DNA of 64,000 bases from Molanna angustata (Eukaryota; Arthropoda; Insecta; Trichoptera; Molannidae), in assembly GCA_963576475.1 (NCBI GenBank), contig OY754978.1, positions 14,948,218 through 15,012,217 on the forward strand. Direction: 5' to 3'. Of the stretch, positions 43,246 through 53,845 are shown in pieces. The first letter of the stretch is position 1, and every line of letters starts with the position of its first letter. The translations under genes were made by a program, and so were the position numbers. The notes under the pieces are model-generated. The model ran no database searches and was not told the DNA's origin. It was given only the letters and a program-made list of their open reading frames with translations.

Positions 43246-43933
43246 CTCCTCACTACCCCAGGGGGATATAGAGAGGAGTGATGAATTCGCAATTATTAAG
43301 TTTTTTTAATTACAGATTATCAATTAGTATCATCCTGAGATTGTATTCTGAAAGTTTCATCACAATGTATCTGTGTGTGTGCTATATACGATGTACGGCG
43401 GCTTTATTTTACTTTATCGATTATAATTGATTATAATAGACTCATTCGATTATTTTTAAATTTTGCAAATCTAATACTCGCTTAGACCATATTAGATTTT
43501 GTAGGATATTTAATCAGTGCTCCTATTTTTTTAACCGCCAAATATTTCAAAGTGACCCTAAGCTCGGAAAACTGACATTTAAAAGGAATTTGATATTTTT
43601 ATTCTGAATTGTTAAAAAGGAACATCACTTTCATAAAATGGCATTGAAGAATTATCAATTTTTCATAATAAAATATTTAAATAAAAAATAATTTAACAAA
43701 ACATTTTGTTATGAAAATGATGAAAATTTTCAAGACACAATTTGAATACTTTGCGTAGTGACCTGCCACCTAGACAACGTGTCATTTAGCTCAAGAAAAT
43801 AAACAAGAAAAGATAACTCAATGTACCTATGGAAGTGACAGTTGCCAGTCCCGTGACAAATGTCACTTCCATACATTGAGTTATCTTTCTTGAGCTAAAC
43901 GACACGTTGTCTAGGGGGGCAGGTAGTGAGTAG
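43246..43933. mobile_element. TIR element, family T copy A (carries a nested MITE)
   Basis: Starts CTCCTCACTACCCC and ends GTAGTGAG. Its body (GAGATTGTATTCTGAAAGTT, TTTCAAAGTGACCC, CACTTTCATAAAATGGCATT) recurs in copies B and C at the right edge of the window. A hairpin MITE is inserted near its right end. Flanks suggest 3-bp TWA targets as in PIF/Harbinger elements. No transposase. Confidence 0.72.
43762..43923. mobile_element. Hairpin MITE nested in family T copy A, TAGTGA flanks
   Basis: 162 bp, begins CCTGCCACCTAGACAACGTG and ends CACGTTGTCTAGGGGGGCAGG, nearly self-complementary along its whole length. TAGTGA stands on both sides (43756-43761 and 43924-43929) as target duplication. An extra 12 bp in the left arm breaks the symmetry. 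Confidence 0.85.
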
Positions 43934-44544
43934 TATAGCGTTGGCCATAACCCACTCGTTTTATAAGTAACTATCACTAATAAACCTCGTATTTAATTTG
44001 ATGACTAAAATGATGTTTAAAGTATAAAACCAGAATAATTATTATATTTGATGACTAAATACTAAACAGGTACATCAACAGTGGCGAACCCTAGGAATTA
44101 TGACTTTTAATTTAGGTAATGAAACTATACGATGCACCTTATATTATTTGATAGGATAATGTAGAGAGTCAATTGAAAGCAATATGGGGGCATAGATAAA
44201 TGCATCTAGTCTCCATCATACATAGATGATGCACTTTATGCACGTGTAGTTACTCATACTTTAAATTTTACATTCAATGTTTGAGACCTACGAAGTAAAT
44301 ACTGGTCTTGTTAAATTTGTTTTAATAAAACTCTTTATTTTTTTATTGTAAGTAAATAAAAAAAACTACAAGGCATATGAAGTAGATTTTTACTTCAACC
44401 GAAAGAGAAAATATAACGACTGAGTTTTTTTACTTTTTAAATTATTTTTTCATTACTATTCTTGCTATTAAAAAAACTTTAATTTTATCTTTTCTAAGCC
44501 GAAAAAGCTTACTTACGTGGCGGTCGAACAAACTTTTATATAGG
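43934..44544. other. Spacer, nothing recognised
   Basis: The first 25 bp (TAGCGTTGGCCATAACCCAC) recur at the flank of family T copy B. The rest is AT-rich and featureless. Confidence 0.4.
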
Positions 44545-44835
44545 TACGTAAACATTGGATTGGATTTTATCCCTGTTGGGATTCAATGATATTTTTTTGG
44601 CAAAATTTATATCTCAACAGAGACGAAGATGAAATATATATTTATCGGATAATACAGGGTTTACGAAGGTTGCGTGAGAGCAAAGTGATCACGTAGGTAA
44701 ACCAGCCAATGACAGATCGTAAGCCCTGTAGGTGCCTGATTTCCTGGTTTTCCTATAAAGACATACCTATTACAAATTCATCTCTATTGAGATATAAATA
44801 TTGTCAAAAAAACATTGAGTAGTTTGAGTCAAAAC
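44545..44835. repeat. Dispersed repeat family R, inverted pair
   Basis: Left part CATTGGATTGGATTTTATCC...GGGATTCAATGATATTTTTTT..ATCTCAACAGAGACGAAG. The right part, inverted, carries CATCTCTATTGAGATATAAATATTGTC and the block ATGACAGATCGTAAGCCC. Further copies lie at 48.3, 51.1/51.8 and 53.0 kb. Confidence 0.7.
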
Positions 44836-45344
44836 ATATCATATAAGTATTATGGGGCTCAAAATATTGCCACGATTCTGGAAAGCCAATGTTATATTTA
44901 TATATTTAAATATTTACACGTATAAAAATAGGAAAAAATCGTTTTTTTAACTAAACAATATTTTTCCATTTTTAAAGGTATTTTTTTGCAATCTTTCGAA
45001 AATAAAACTGAAATACCTCTCATTTGATAACAAATTGATTTACAAAAAGATAGAATTTTACAGTGAACCTCTGTTGAATTTTTCGTCAAACAATTTTGCA
45101 TTTTCAAGGTGTTATAAATATGAGTACCTACAAATGATTATATAATAATAATATCGTCGACCGTTTTCCTTGTTTATGTTAGTTACATAATTATAAATAA
45201 TTTTATTGTGTTTGAGGCGAAGAAATATAGATGGCGGTAGTGTCCGAAAAATGGTTTTCTTGATGGAAAAGTTTTCCGAGAAATTAAATTAAAGTTGGAA
45301 TAAAGTCTTTTTAAGTTTGACATAAGTTCATTTAAAATCATGGT

Positions 45345-45630
45345 TATAGCCTTAGATTATAATATATGATACAGATACCTAGTCAGCGCAATGAAAGTAT
45401 GACAACTAAAACTAAGAACAATGTTCTCAGTTTCACTCGCCCGGCCGTCAATACAGTCATAAAACACATAGTAAGTTTACTTCTATATTATCTGTGCAGA
45501 TAGTAGTACCTACACGTAAAATCTCTTTTCTATGCAGTATACGTACACCTACCGATCTACCGCCTCACACACACACACATGTAAATAAAACTTGTCATAC
45601 ATTTGAATACGAAATTTATATTGCACCTTC
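45345..45630. repeat. Inverted copy of the 19.1-19.3 kb repeat, interrupted
   Basis: TACAGATACCTAGTCAGCGC and AGTATACGTACACCTACCG are reverse complements of words at 19.2-19.3 kb. About 90 bp between them (45440-45530) have no match there. Confidence 0.55.
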
Positions 45631-45724
45631 TGTACCTTATAATTCTATGGTTATAGAATACCTACTCAATGATTTGAATATACTTTTTTTCTACATGGAA
45701 CTAGGTTCCGGATAGTACAAATTT

Positions 45725-45840
45725 ATTTTTCTTTTTTGCAAGTGGCGAGTTTATTGTTGAATGTCTATCTTCCAACAACAACCTGTCATTAAAAAATAAT
45801 TTCGCCACTTGTGCGGGGTTCGAGGAAGTGCTCATAAATG
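45725..45840. mobile_element. LINE-tail fragment
   Basis: AAGTGGCGAGTTTATTG and CGCCACTTGTGCGGGGTTCGAGGAAGTG correspond to the 3' ends near 18.45 and 36.5 kb, here arranged as a small inverted pair. Confidence 0.45.
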
Positions 45841-46439
45841 AATCAATATAAGATGTATTTTTGAGCACCTACGACACCCATTCGTAACTGAATTCACAGA
45901 GCTCCATTTTAATATCGACGTACAACCTAACTTTATAACGTATTATGGTTGTCGCCAAATCTCTTGAACCATTTCGTCGAGAAGGGGGGCGATTTGCACA
46001 TAATACCAACGAAGCAAAAAGACACAAATTTGCGTTCTACGGATCCGGAAGCCTGGATCAAGACATTTAGTGATATTTATACATAACATCGTACATTAGT
46101 ACCCACGAAACAAAATTCACTGTGATTCATTTTAAAACCACAGCGTTATAAAATCAGTGGTTTGTGATAATGTGTGAGTGATTTTATTAGATGTCAGCAT
46201 ATTATATATTTGAACTATTTAACTTAATATTATTAATGAAATCTGATTAACATAATACTATATTATGAATCTTTGTTAATACAATAAGTAAAGTAAACAT
46301 GCGTAATGTAATGCCTCACTTAAAACCACAAGTCTGATTATAAGTACATTTAAGATGCATGTATGTATATAATGACATGATATTTATCTTGAGGAAGTTG
46401 CCTTTATGGATGCTTTATGACATATTTATTTATATTTTT
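45841..46439. other. Spacer, nothing recognised
   Basis: No gene or recurrent element seen. Confidence 0.4.
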
Positions 46440-46665
46440 GTAAATAATATAAACAAATATTTCGCACATTGGCGACCTTATTGCTATTAGGTAATTTCTC
46501 CCAACCAACTAGATTACAAAGTAAGACAATATTACACCATAAAAAATAAAAACAGACAAAATATATTTCAAATCTACTTCATAACAACAAAAAAAAGGAT
46601 TGGGAAGGGACAAGGAGAGGAAATCGGGATCAAGTGTTTAGGAAGATTTTTTTTTGTAAATATAC
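46440..46665 (-). mobile_element. CR1-like LINE 3' tail
   Basis: GGCGACCTTATTGCTATTAGGTAATTTCTCCCAACCAAC is the reverse of the GGTTGGTTGGAAGAAATTGCC...GGCAATAAG tail at 61.1 kb; the purine-rich AAGGATTGGGAAGGGA part also corresponds. Confidence 0.6.
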
Positions 46666-47026
46666 AGTGAGTTAGACGACGCTATATCCGGAATTTGACT
46701 ATTCCATAGACATTGATCAAATAGATGGATGATTTTTTTTTTGCCTTTGGCAATAAATTGACCGATCTTATATATCAAATATTAACTAAATATCTATTGG
46801 GAGCTTACGTCTAAGAGTGGAATTTGCAAAGGAGCCGAAAACTTCAATTGTTTTTGTAGACAGTAGATGACTATTGATAAAGTGATGGATATAATGTTTA
46901 AAATGAATCACTCTTCAAGTGTTAACAAAATGTAAAATAAACACTAAATGCGAGACGTTATTGTCCTGAAATGTTTCACTCAGGAGTCAGATAACCAAAC
47001 AACCTATCCACGAAGACCGACTATTG

Positions 47027-47233
47027 TTTTATTTTGTCAATGTCGACGGTTTTATTTTGACAATGTCGACGGTTTTATTTTGAGATTGTCGACGGTTTTA
47101 TTTTGAGATTGTCGACGGTTTTATTTTGAGATTGTCGACGGTTTTATTTTGAGATTGTCGACGGTTTTATTTTGACAATGTTGACAATTTTGTTTGGTCA
47201 ATGATTACGGTTTTATTTCATCAATTTTGACGA
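47027..47233. repeat. 23-bp minisatellite, about nine units
   Basis: Unit TTTTATTTTGAGATTGTCGACGG starting at 47027 and every 23 bp. The first two units have CAATG instead of GATTG; the last two are degenerate. Each core unit carries a SalI-type GTCGAC palindrome. It adjoins a SINE head remnant (about 46975-47026: GTCAGATAACC...CCACGAAGACCGA). Confidence 0.92.
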
Positions 47234-47324
47234 CATATTGTAGGACTCCATCTTAGGGTTTTTAAAATCAAATATTCCGATTTCTTGATCTTATTCTTAT
47301 TTTCTTTTGATAGACCTATTTGGT

Positions 47325-47585
47325 CTGTAATATAGAAACAAAACTTCCTGAGATGACGAAGTCCAACTGTCCTTCAATCTCTTAGGTGCTCTTCCAGGCG
47401 GACGATGTCCAGATGAGATCTCATTAGCTGCAGTGTATGTAAATATGGTCTCTCCAGAATCTTCTTCTTGATCATATATCTACGTTACGCACACGATGTC
47501 GGAGGATTTTTCCAGCGATAGATCACAAGAAATTCATTTCTGATGTTCTAAGAAGAGCTTTGGTTCGAACAGTGTCAGTCCGTGC
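47325..47585 (-). mobile_element. LINE C-terminus fragment (frameshifted)
   Basis: Minus strand gives TAANEISSGHRPPGRAPKRLKDSWTSSSQEV after a frameshift. It is the same end as at 56.05-56.20 kb, including the shared TAGACCTATTTGGTCTGT boundary. Confidence 0.6.
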
Positions 47586-48234
47586 TTCTACTTCTTCAAC
47601 TACTAATATTCTTTTGTTCCACGTAGGTATATATATTTACTTTTCGTTTATTATTATTATCAACACTGCCTGTTTTATTTTGACTAGAGTTTTAAAAAGG
47701 GTACCTACTAAAGTTGCTGTAAACTTACTTTTTGTATTTACCATTTGTATTGTTTTATTTTTTTAACTTATTGATGTTCAACGGTCGTTCATTTTGTTCA
47801 TATTTAACTTTTACGAGAGTTGAACACGCAACCATCAGTAGTCGAGACTTGTTATCGTACCACGCATCTGCTGTGTGTATATATTTATAAGTGCCTTTTT
47901 TGCACTCGCCTTTTATTTTCAATACCGCTTTATAAATAATTTATTTTTATCGAGTGCTTTGTGTTGGTAACAATGAGAAAACTAAACAATTAAAATTTAC
48001 ATACAAACCATCATGACATGCTCTCTTACGTGAAAGACCGAAAGAGTCGAGTAAGCTAAAGAAAGATGTCATTAAAACCTGGGAAGCATGAGTGAAGAAC
48101 GCCCGACGAAGAAAATTTGAAGGTATGTATATATTTATTTAAAAATATGTCACGTCCAGAAATGGATTTATTTAATACTAACCAATTCTAACGAACAGAT
48201 TTTCATAATTAAAAAATAGAGAACTTTCAAAAAT

Positions 48235-48385
48235 TGGATTGATAAGGATTATAAGGAACTCAATAGGAATGCATAATTGGTGAACGTTGCGTAAGCGCAT
48301 AAAGTGATCACATAAACATGCCGATGACAGGTCGTAAGCCCAGTAGGTCTCTTGAGTTCATGGTTCTCCTATAATATTATATTGA
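48235..48385. repeat. Repeat family R, inverted copy
   Basis: AAAGTGATCACATAAACATGCCGATGACAGGTCGTAAGCCCAGTAGG matches 44.68-44.73 kb in pieces. Confidence 0.6.
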
Positions 48386-48471
48386 GATGTTGAAAATATG
48401 TCATAAAAAATACATTTAAAATTAAATAATTCGCTAACCTTGGACTTTTTCCATTGACATTGGTAAATTTA

Positions 48472-49022
48472 GGGCTGTGTTCAGATACGACGCTCGACGT
48501 CGGGTGTACCTGAAGTTGCAGATTATGGCGTTTTTCACACCAATCTAACTGACGCTTTCTAATCAATCTAACGCTTTCGAGCGGCGTTTCAATATGAACG
48601 CAGCAGAACTCGACGTTTTAAATTTCAAATGTCATTTATTATACATGTCTATTTTTAGGTTATATTTTCATCGAAAAACAACAATTGGGCAGTAGATGAT
48701 CTCTGACCTTTTATAGGAAATTTTTGAATGATATTTTTATAAAATAACCTCTGTGAATGCACATTGTCATCATAAATAATGTCAACTGACATATTAGATA
48801 CCACAGAAACAAATAGAAGTCATCATTCCACAGATAAAATAGAAGTCAACAGATACTATAACTGTCAGAGCGTTTCTCAATCGACAAATTTACGGACCGT
48901 TTGGTGAGTACACTCGACGTTCAATCTGAACGCCAAAGAGAGTCTTTCGAACTGTTTCCGGTCATTATGAACGGCTTAGAGCGTCACTAAGTGCACCCGG
49001 CGTTCATTGTGAGCGTAGCCCC
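48472..49022. mobile_element. Foldback element of ~550 bp
   Basis: The left part (GGGCTGTGTTCAGATACGACGC, then CGGGTGTAC) and the right part (GTGCACCCGGCGTTCATTGT, then GAGCGTAGCCCC) are imperfect inverted repeats. CGACGTT/AACGTCG-like words and AACGC motifs recur inside both arms. AT-rich centre. No coding potential and no clear target duplication. Confidence 0.5.
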
Positions 49023-49957
49023 GAAGGAGGGAAACGTATGGAGCTTGTATTTGATGCGTGTCAAGATAGGATAATGAGGTGTTCGGTTATTCTCACCTTC
49101 CTCGTGAGGGACATTTCTTAGTCTACATATGTTGTCATCATATTCGGCAAAAAGGCGCCTTATACGATATTAGTTACGTTGATTTTAGCAGCGTTACGCG
49201 GACAACAAACAAACATACAAACAGACATAGGAAATTATGTAAGTTGATTGTTGACTAATAATTAGGTACAAGTCTATCGTCAGTAGTAGACAGAAAGTCG
49301 TAGCAATTATAAAGAGCCATTATTAAGAATAATAATTGTTATAGGTTTGTGATGGGATTTATCTATTTTGGTTGACTCCATGCGGGGTGCTAGGTCGGTA
49401 TATACCGGTTTACCGGTAGAGGAATATTCGTGACATAATATTGTATATAAATAGACAGCGGGGCGTTTTATTTTATCTGATGCAATAAATTGAAAGAATT
49501 ATTTGAAGGGTTACACAAATCAACTTATGTATAAGTGCTTATGTAAGTAGGTACCTATATTATATTATGGTGTGAAAAATTAATAATTTACAGCTGTTAA
49601 TTTAAATTCACAATAAATGTAGACTTTTGTATTAGTAAAAGATAATGGCACTTGTCAATAAATTGTAGGGACTTGAGAAATAATTGCAATATTCATATTT
49701 TTGGTTTTCTATAACTCAATGTGTTTGTGTACTAAATATAAATGTATTTACTTTGTTCCGTCTATTAATTGTTGATATGTACATGTACCTTCCATTGTCT
49801 ATTGTGATCTTTGTTTCTTTTATTTTAAAAGGTTATTTTTGCTTTTGTTCATTTTTAAAATTTATGTACATTATAAATAAATAAATGCAAATCGCTAACG
49901 CGAGTCGTTTTAACTTAACAAATTATACTTATATTCGATTCATAAAAAATCAACTTA

Positions 49958-50135
49958 AATGGGTCGATGGCAGAGCTGTTAGCGCACTGGGCTAGTAATC
50001 CAGTGGTCGCGAGTTCGAATCCTGCCTCGACCGATTTCGTTCACCTATAGCACAAGCATTTATGCTTATTTTAGGGAACGTGGGAAGATATATATGTACT
50101 TGTTTAATAATGACATATTCATTTTTTATTAAAAA
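49958..50135 (+). repeat. tRNA-Thr(AGT)-derived SINE, family S copy 3
   Basis: The head can be drawn as a tRNA: acceptor GGTCGA pairs with TCGACC, A box TGGCAGAGCTG, anticodon stem CTGGG/CCAG with loop CTAGTAA (anticodon AGT, Thr) and B box GAGTTCGAATC. A body ATTTCGTTCACCTATAGCAC and a T/A-rich tail follow. The tail and four other copies show it is a SINE and not a tRNA gene. Confidence 0.88.
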
Positions 50136-50329
50136 AACTTAGTTTTATTTACAGTATAATTAATATACGAAATTTTACTAAAACCCACTGCAGAGCTGTT
50201 TATTCATTCAATAGTTTACATACATATATTAGCGCTATAATTGAATTATTTTGTGATAGTAATTTTGAGCATAAATTACTTAAAATATCACTTTTTTGTA
50301 TTTTCAATAAAAAAAACTATATAAAGAAT

Positions 50330-50530
50330 ATTCATCCCTTAACACCCGATCCCGATTTTTCTTTCCCCAATTATGTTTTATTTTGTTTTTAATATTAATC
50401 ATAGTGTAATGTATGTTTTATTTGTTTTTTTTTTCGCTTCATTTTTTTGTCAATGTACATATACATAGAATTTTGTTATACTTTGTAATCTGGTTGGTTG
50501 GTTAACTTTCAATAACATTTAAAATATGTG
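50330..50530 (+). mobile_element. CR1-like LINE 3' tail
   Basis: The CGATCCCGATTTTTCTTTCC start, T-rich stretch and TAATCTGGTTGGTTGGTTAA near the end mirror the 3' untranslated region of the copy at 61.0-61.2 kb. Confidence 0.5.
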
Positions 50531-50601
50531 CATTGTGTCAAAAGGAAACCTAATTAAATATATTTGTTTGTTCATTGTTACTTATTTGTAATATTCATTA
50601 T

Positions 50602-50864
50602 TCATTGAAGTTTGTGTCCTGTTGACGTCCATTTTTCATCGTGGCATCTTTTATCACCGCATATGTATTTTATTAAGTAATTTACTGTAAGTGTAGCTAT
50701 AAAGGACGCAGCAGTCATACATGAAGTTATTTGGTTTGAGTCGAAATAAATTATATATGAGGTGACGAAACATGTTATTTGGAGAGTTATTAAACATAAG
50801 GGCCCAGCCGTGTGTAGTTGGCGCTTTTGATAATTATTTTCGGGCGATAACAGACCTTCAAACA
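50602..50864 (-). CDS. Orphan terminal exon, membrane-protein-like
   Basis: On the minus strand a CATTACAG acceptor at 50865-50867 precedes 86 open codons and TGA. The peptide starts FEGLLSPENNYQKRQLHTAG, then has two hydrophobic segments (LCLITLQITCFVTSYIIYF and MTAASFIATLTVNYLIKY) and a charged Cys-containing end (CGDKRCHDEKW). Composition is balanced and no repeat family of the window overlaps it, so it may be the last exon of an otherwise unseen gene with earlier exons to the right. Family not recognised. Confidence 0.4.
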
Positions 50865-51059
50865 CTGTAATGGATAATGGCGCTATGTTAATAATGTAAT
50901 GTGCGGGTCATTAACTCAACCATCAACTGCATAATAATAAATTTATAATACATCATAATATGAACTTCTTAAGTGTATAATATATAAACATATATATTTG
51001 TGGTACACTATCCCCTCTTGAAACGAACATAACAAAATCGAATATTTGAAGTTGCATGT

Positions 51060-51900
51060 ATACGCAAACATTGGATTTTTTCCCTGTCGGGATTTTTTTT
51101 TGTTGAACAAGTACATATACATCTTCCTACGTTCCCTATAATAAGCATAAATTCTAGGGCTTAATATAGGTGAACGAAATCGGTCGATGCAGGATTCGAA
51201 ATCGCTACCACTGGATTATTAACCCAACGCGCTAACCGCTCTGCCATCGACCCATCTAATTTTATTTATTTTGTTTATTTCTATCCAAAACATACAGTAG
51301 ATTTAAGATACAAAATAATTGTAGGTAATATAAGCATATACATTATACAATTATACATACATTGTAGACAGACGACAAAGTAAATGCTATAAGTTGCTTC
51401 ATTTCTAATAAATATAATTTTACTATTTAACTTGTGCTTACATAGTTAAAGCTATCTCTTTTTGGTTGTATCTTTTGTTACTAGCCCCCTCACTAGGCAT
51501 AGCCTGTGCTAAGGTGAGCTAGTTTTATGTTATTGTCAATTATGTTTTTTATTTATTCATACATTTACATATATGTACATAAGTACTTGTACGTACATAC
51601 GCATTCATATGTATGCGTCTTTTCTTCTCTCTTTCTAACACAATATTTCATTTTATATCATGCACAGTATGCACACACAACAAAAATTGTAAAAATAAAT
51701 TATTTGTTGAAAAAAATTGTTTTTTTTTTAATTGACTATCTCTTTTAATTTGAATTTTTTGTTCCTAGCTTTTGTTACTAGGATTCAATGATATTTTTGA
51801 CAAATTTTTAACATTTCAATAGAGACGAAGTTGTAATATTATAGAAGAACCAGGAACTCAAGGCACCTACAAAGCTTACGACCTGTCCTCGGCTACAACC
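51060..51900. repeat. Repeat family R copy split by a SINE-bearing insertion
   Basis: CATTGGATTTTTTCCCTGTCGGGATT (51072-51097) stops at a T tract. The continuation GGATTCAATGATATTTTTGAC...CAGGAACTCAAGGCACCTAC reappears from 51780. About 680 bp sit between, repeating GGATT at both joins. The insertion begins with a minus-strand family S SINE. Confidence 0.65.
51098..51258 (-). repeat. tRNA-derived SINE, family S copy 4
   Basis: Minus strand: GGGTCGATGGCAGAGCGGTT, TTAATAATCC at the anticodon loop, GATTTCGAATCCTGC as B box, body with TTCGTTCACCTATATTAAG. T tract at its left end is the reverse of its A tail. Confidence 0.85.
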
Positions 51901-52079
51901 AAAGACCTTAAGGTCTTTGGCTATAACAGATAACATCGAATACAACAGATTTTTTTATTGTAACGAATTAATACTATTTAGAGCACACTTGGCATTTCTA
52001 TTCACTGAAATATTAAGCTCTTCGTTTTTTGCTCTTTTATTTGTCTTTATTTTCTTTATTTATTACTTCTCGGAAAACT

Positions 52080-52275
52080 AACCAGTATCGTGTCAAATAT
52101 TAATTTAACACGCACCCAATAACAAGTTGCCACATTATGAAGACTTACGATATAATTCGTCTCACAGATTCAGACTGAAACACAAATATAAACTGTGTCT
52201 CCACCGGAAATCGAACCCGAGACCTTTGAATCAACAGTCAGATATCTAATCAATTGAGCCACGAAGGCCGATATT
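52080..52275 (-). repeat. tRNA-derived SINE family 2, full-length copy
   Basis: On the minus strand GTGGCTCAATTGATTAGAT (A box) and TCTCGGGTTCGATTTCCGG (B box) are followed by a body GTGGAGACACAG...GTCTGAATCTGTGAGACG and the end AACTTGTTATTGGGTGCGTG. Not a member of family S. Confidence 0.8.
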
Positions 52276-52984
52276 ATTGGCGATTTTAATGATATTTTTT
52301 TCCTTTTAGGGCCATGTTGTTCCGAATTTAATATATGCATCAGATATTAATTTGTTAATGACAAAAAACCCGCTTTTGTAGATTTGTCTATAAATAACTA
52401 TTAAGTACTTTTTGGGTGTGTTTTTATAATAGTTGTGTGTGTGCGATTCTAAAGACAATGAAAGCATATTTTTGTGACGTTCATAGATTATGACAATTTA
52501 TCAATACCAGATATATTTTGCTCCTTATTAGTCAAACATTGCAATCTTGATAAACACACACAAGTCAATCGTTTTAAACACACCCTAGAATAATTGAATA
52601 AAATATCATATTTTGAAAATGAGCTCTTGAGGTTATATTAAGGAGACCTACTGGCATGCAAAATATCCCAAATATTGAAAGGTCTTTGAAATGGTCTTAT
52701 TTGGACTCTCGACCTTCTATATATTTTAATCATAAATCTGTTCGTTTTAAAATAAGCTGAACACACCATCGACATATTATATGAAGTGACGAAGAAACTT
52801 TATGTAACGCCATCTATTGAGAAATTGGTTTGTTAACAATGAAAGCAACAGTCATTGTACATGAGGTGACAATGCTTTTGCACAGATGTCACACCTGAAC
52901 CGCGCCAGAATTATAAGTAAATTTTTGGCTTGTTTACTCGTTTGTATCAATGTGTATGTAAATAGAATTATTTTATCGTTGCAT
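52276..52984. other. Spacer, nothing recognised
   Basis: No gene or recurrent element seen. Confidence 0.4.
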
Positions 52985-53125
52985 ATACGCATACATTGGA
53001 TTTTTGCCTGTCGGGAGTCAATGATATTTTGTAACATTTTTTTTAACATCTTAATAGAGACGAAGTTTGAATATTATAGAAGAACCAGGAACTCAAGGCA
53101 CCTACCGAGCTTACGAGCCGTAATG
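52985..53125. repeat. Repeat family R copy
   Basis: CATTGGATTTTTGCCTGTCGGGAGTCAATGATATTTTG, then AATAGAGACGAAGTTTGAATATTATAGAAGAACC, both near-identical (in pieces) to 51.07-51.88 kb. Confidence 0.75.
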
Positions 53126-53229
53126 CATATATGAATATCATCGATTGCAATATTTAATTACTGCGCAGCAAACTGCAATGTGTCCATATTAAATTAATTA
53201 CAGATAAAATATCGTTTGTCGTCAATTTG

Positions 53230-53400
53230 TTTACAGCACATCATTCAATGTTTTGGACATGTTGCAATAAAGGTTACAGGTTCGATTCTCAGTGGAGACA
53301 CAGTTTTTAATTATATTTTCAGTCTGGATATGTGAGACGATTAATATCGCTAATCTCCAAAACTTGTTATTGGGTGAGTGTTAAATTAATATTTAACATA
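53230..53400 (+). repeat. SINE family 2, degenerate head, intact body
   Basis: GGTTCGATTCTCAGTGGAGACACAG and GTCTGGATATGTGAGACGAT match the inverted copy at 52.1-52.2 kb; the part upstream of the B box is not recognisable. Confidence 0.65.
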
Positions 53401-53689
53401 GTAACTGTATGTATGTTGCCCAAGAAGCAATATTAAATGAATTAAAGCAGATAAAGGAATATAAAAAGGTTTAATATGTATTTTGATATGTTTGAATCGT
53501 CCTTATTCCTCATTTTTCAATTATTTTCATGTATTTCCTTTTTTTATTTGAATATGTGTTTTTATATGTTTCAGTTGTTATTCCTCATTTTCATATATTT
53601 TTATTTTTTTTATGTTTATTTGGTTTTTGGTTCATGTATGATTTGGTTTAATTACTTTATGTAAGACTTTGTTTCATTGCTTTGTATTT

Positions 53690-53845
53690 GATATTTTTTA
53701 TAAGTGATCCCCCCATCAAGCACAAGGTTGCAATCTTTTTGATGAGGCATTGCAAAAAAAACTATTTGTAAAAAAAACTATACTAGTGAATTATATATTT
53801 ATGTGTATTTTAAAATTATATGTTAAATAAACAAAAAAAATAACC
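53690..53845 (+). mobile_element. LINE 3' tail, CATCAAGC family
   Basis: ATCCCCCCATCAAGCACAAGGTTGCAATCTTTTTGATGAGG with an AT-rich tail; partner at 40.4 kb on the other strand. Confidence 0.5.

Noticed and set aside
49958..50030. Free-standing tRNA-Thr(AGT) gene
   Set aside because: Acceptor and T stems have mismatches, and a SINE body and tail follow that recur in four other places.
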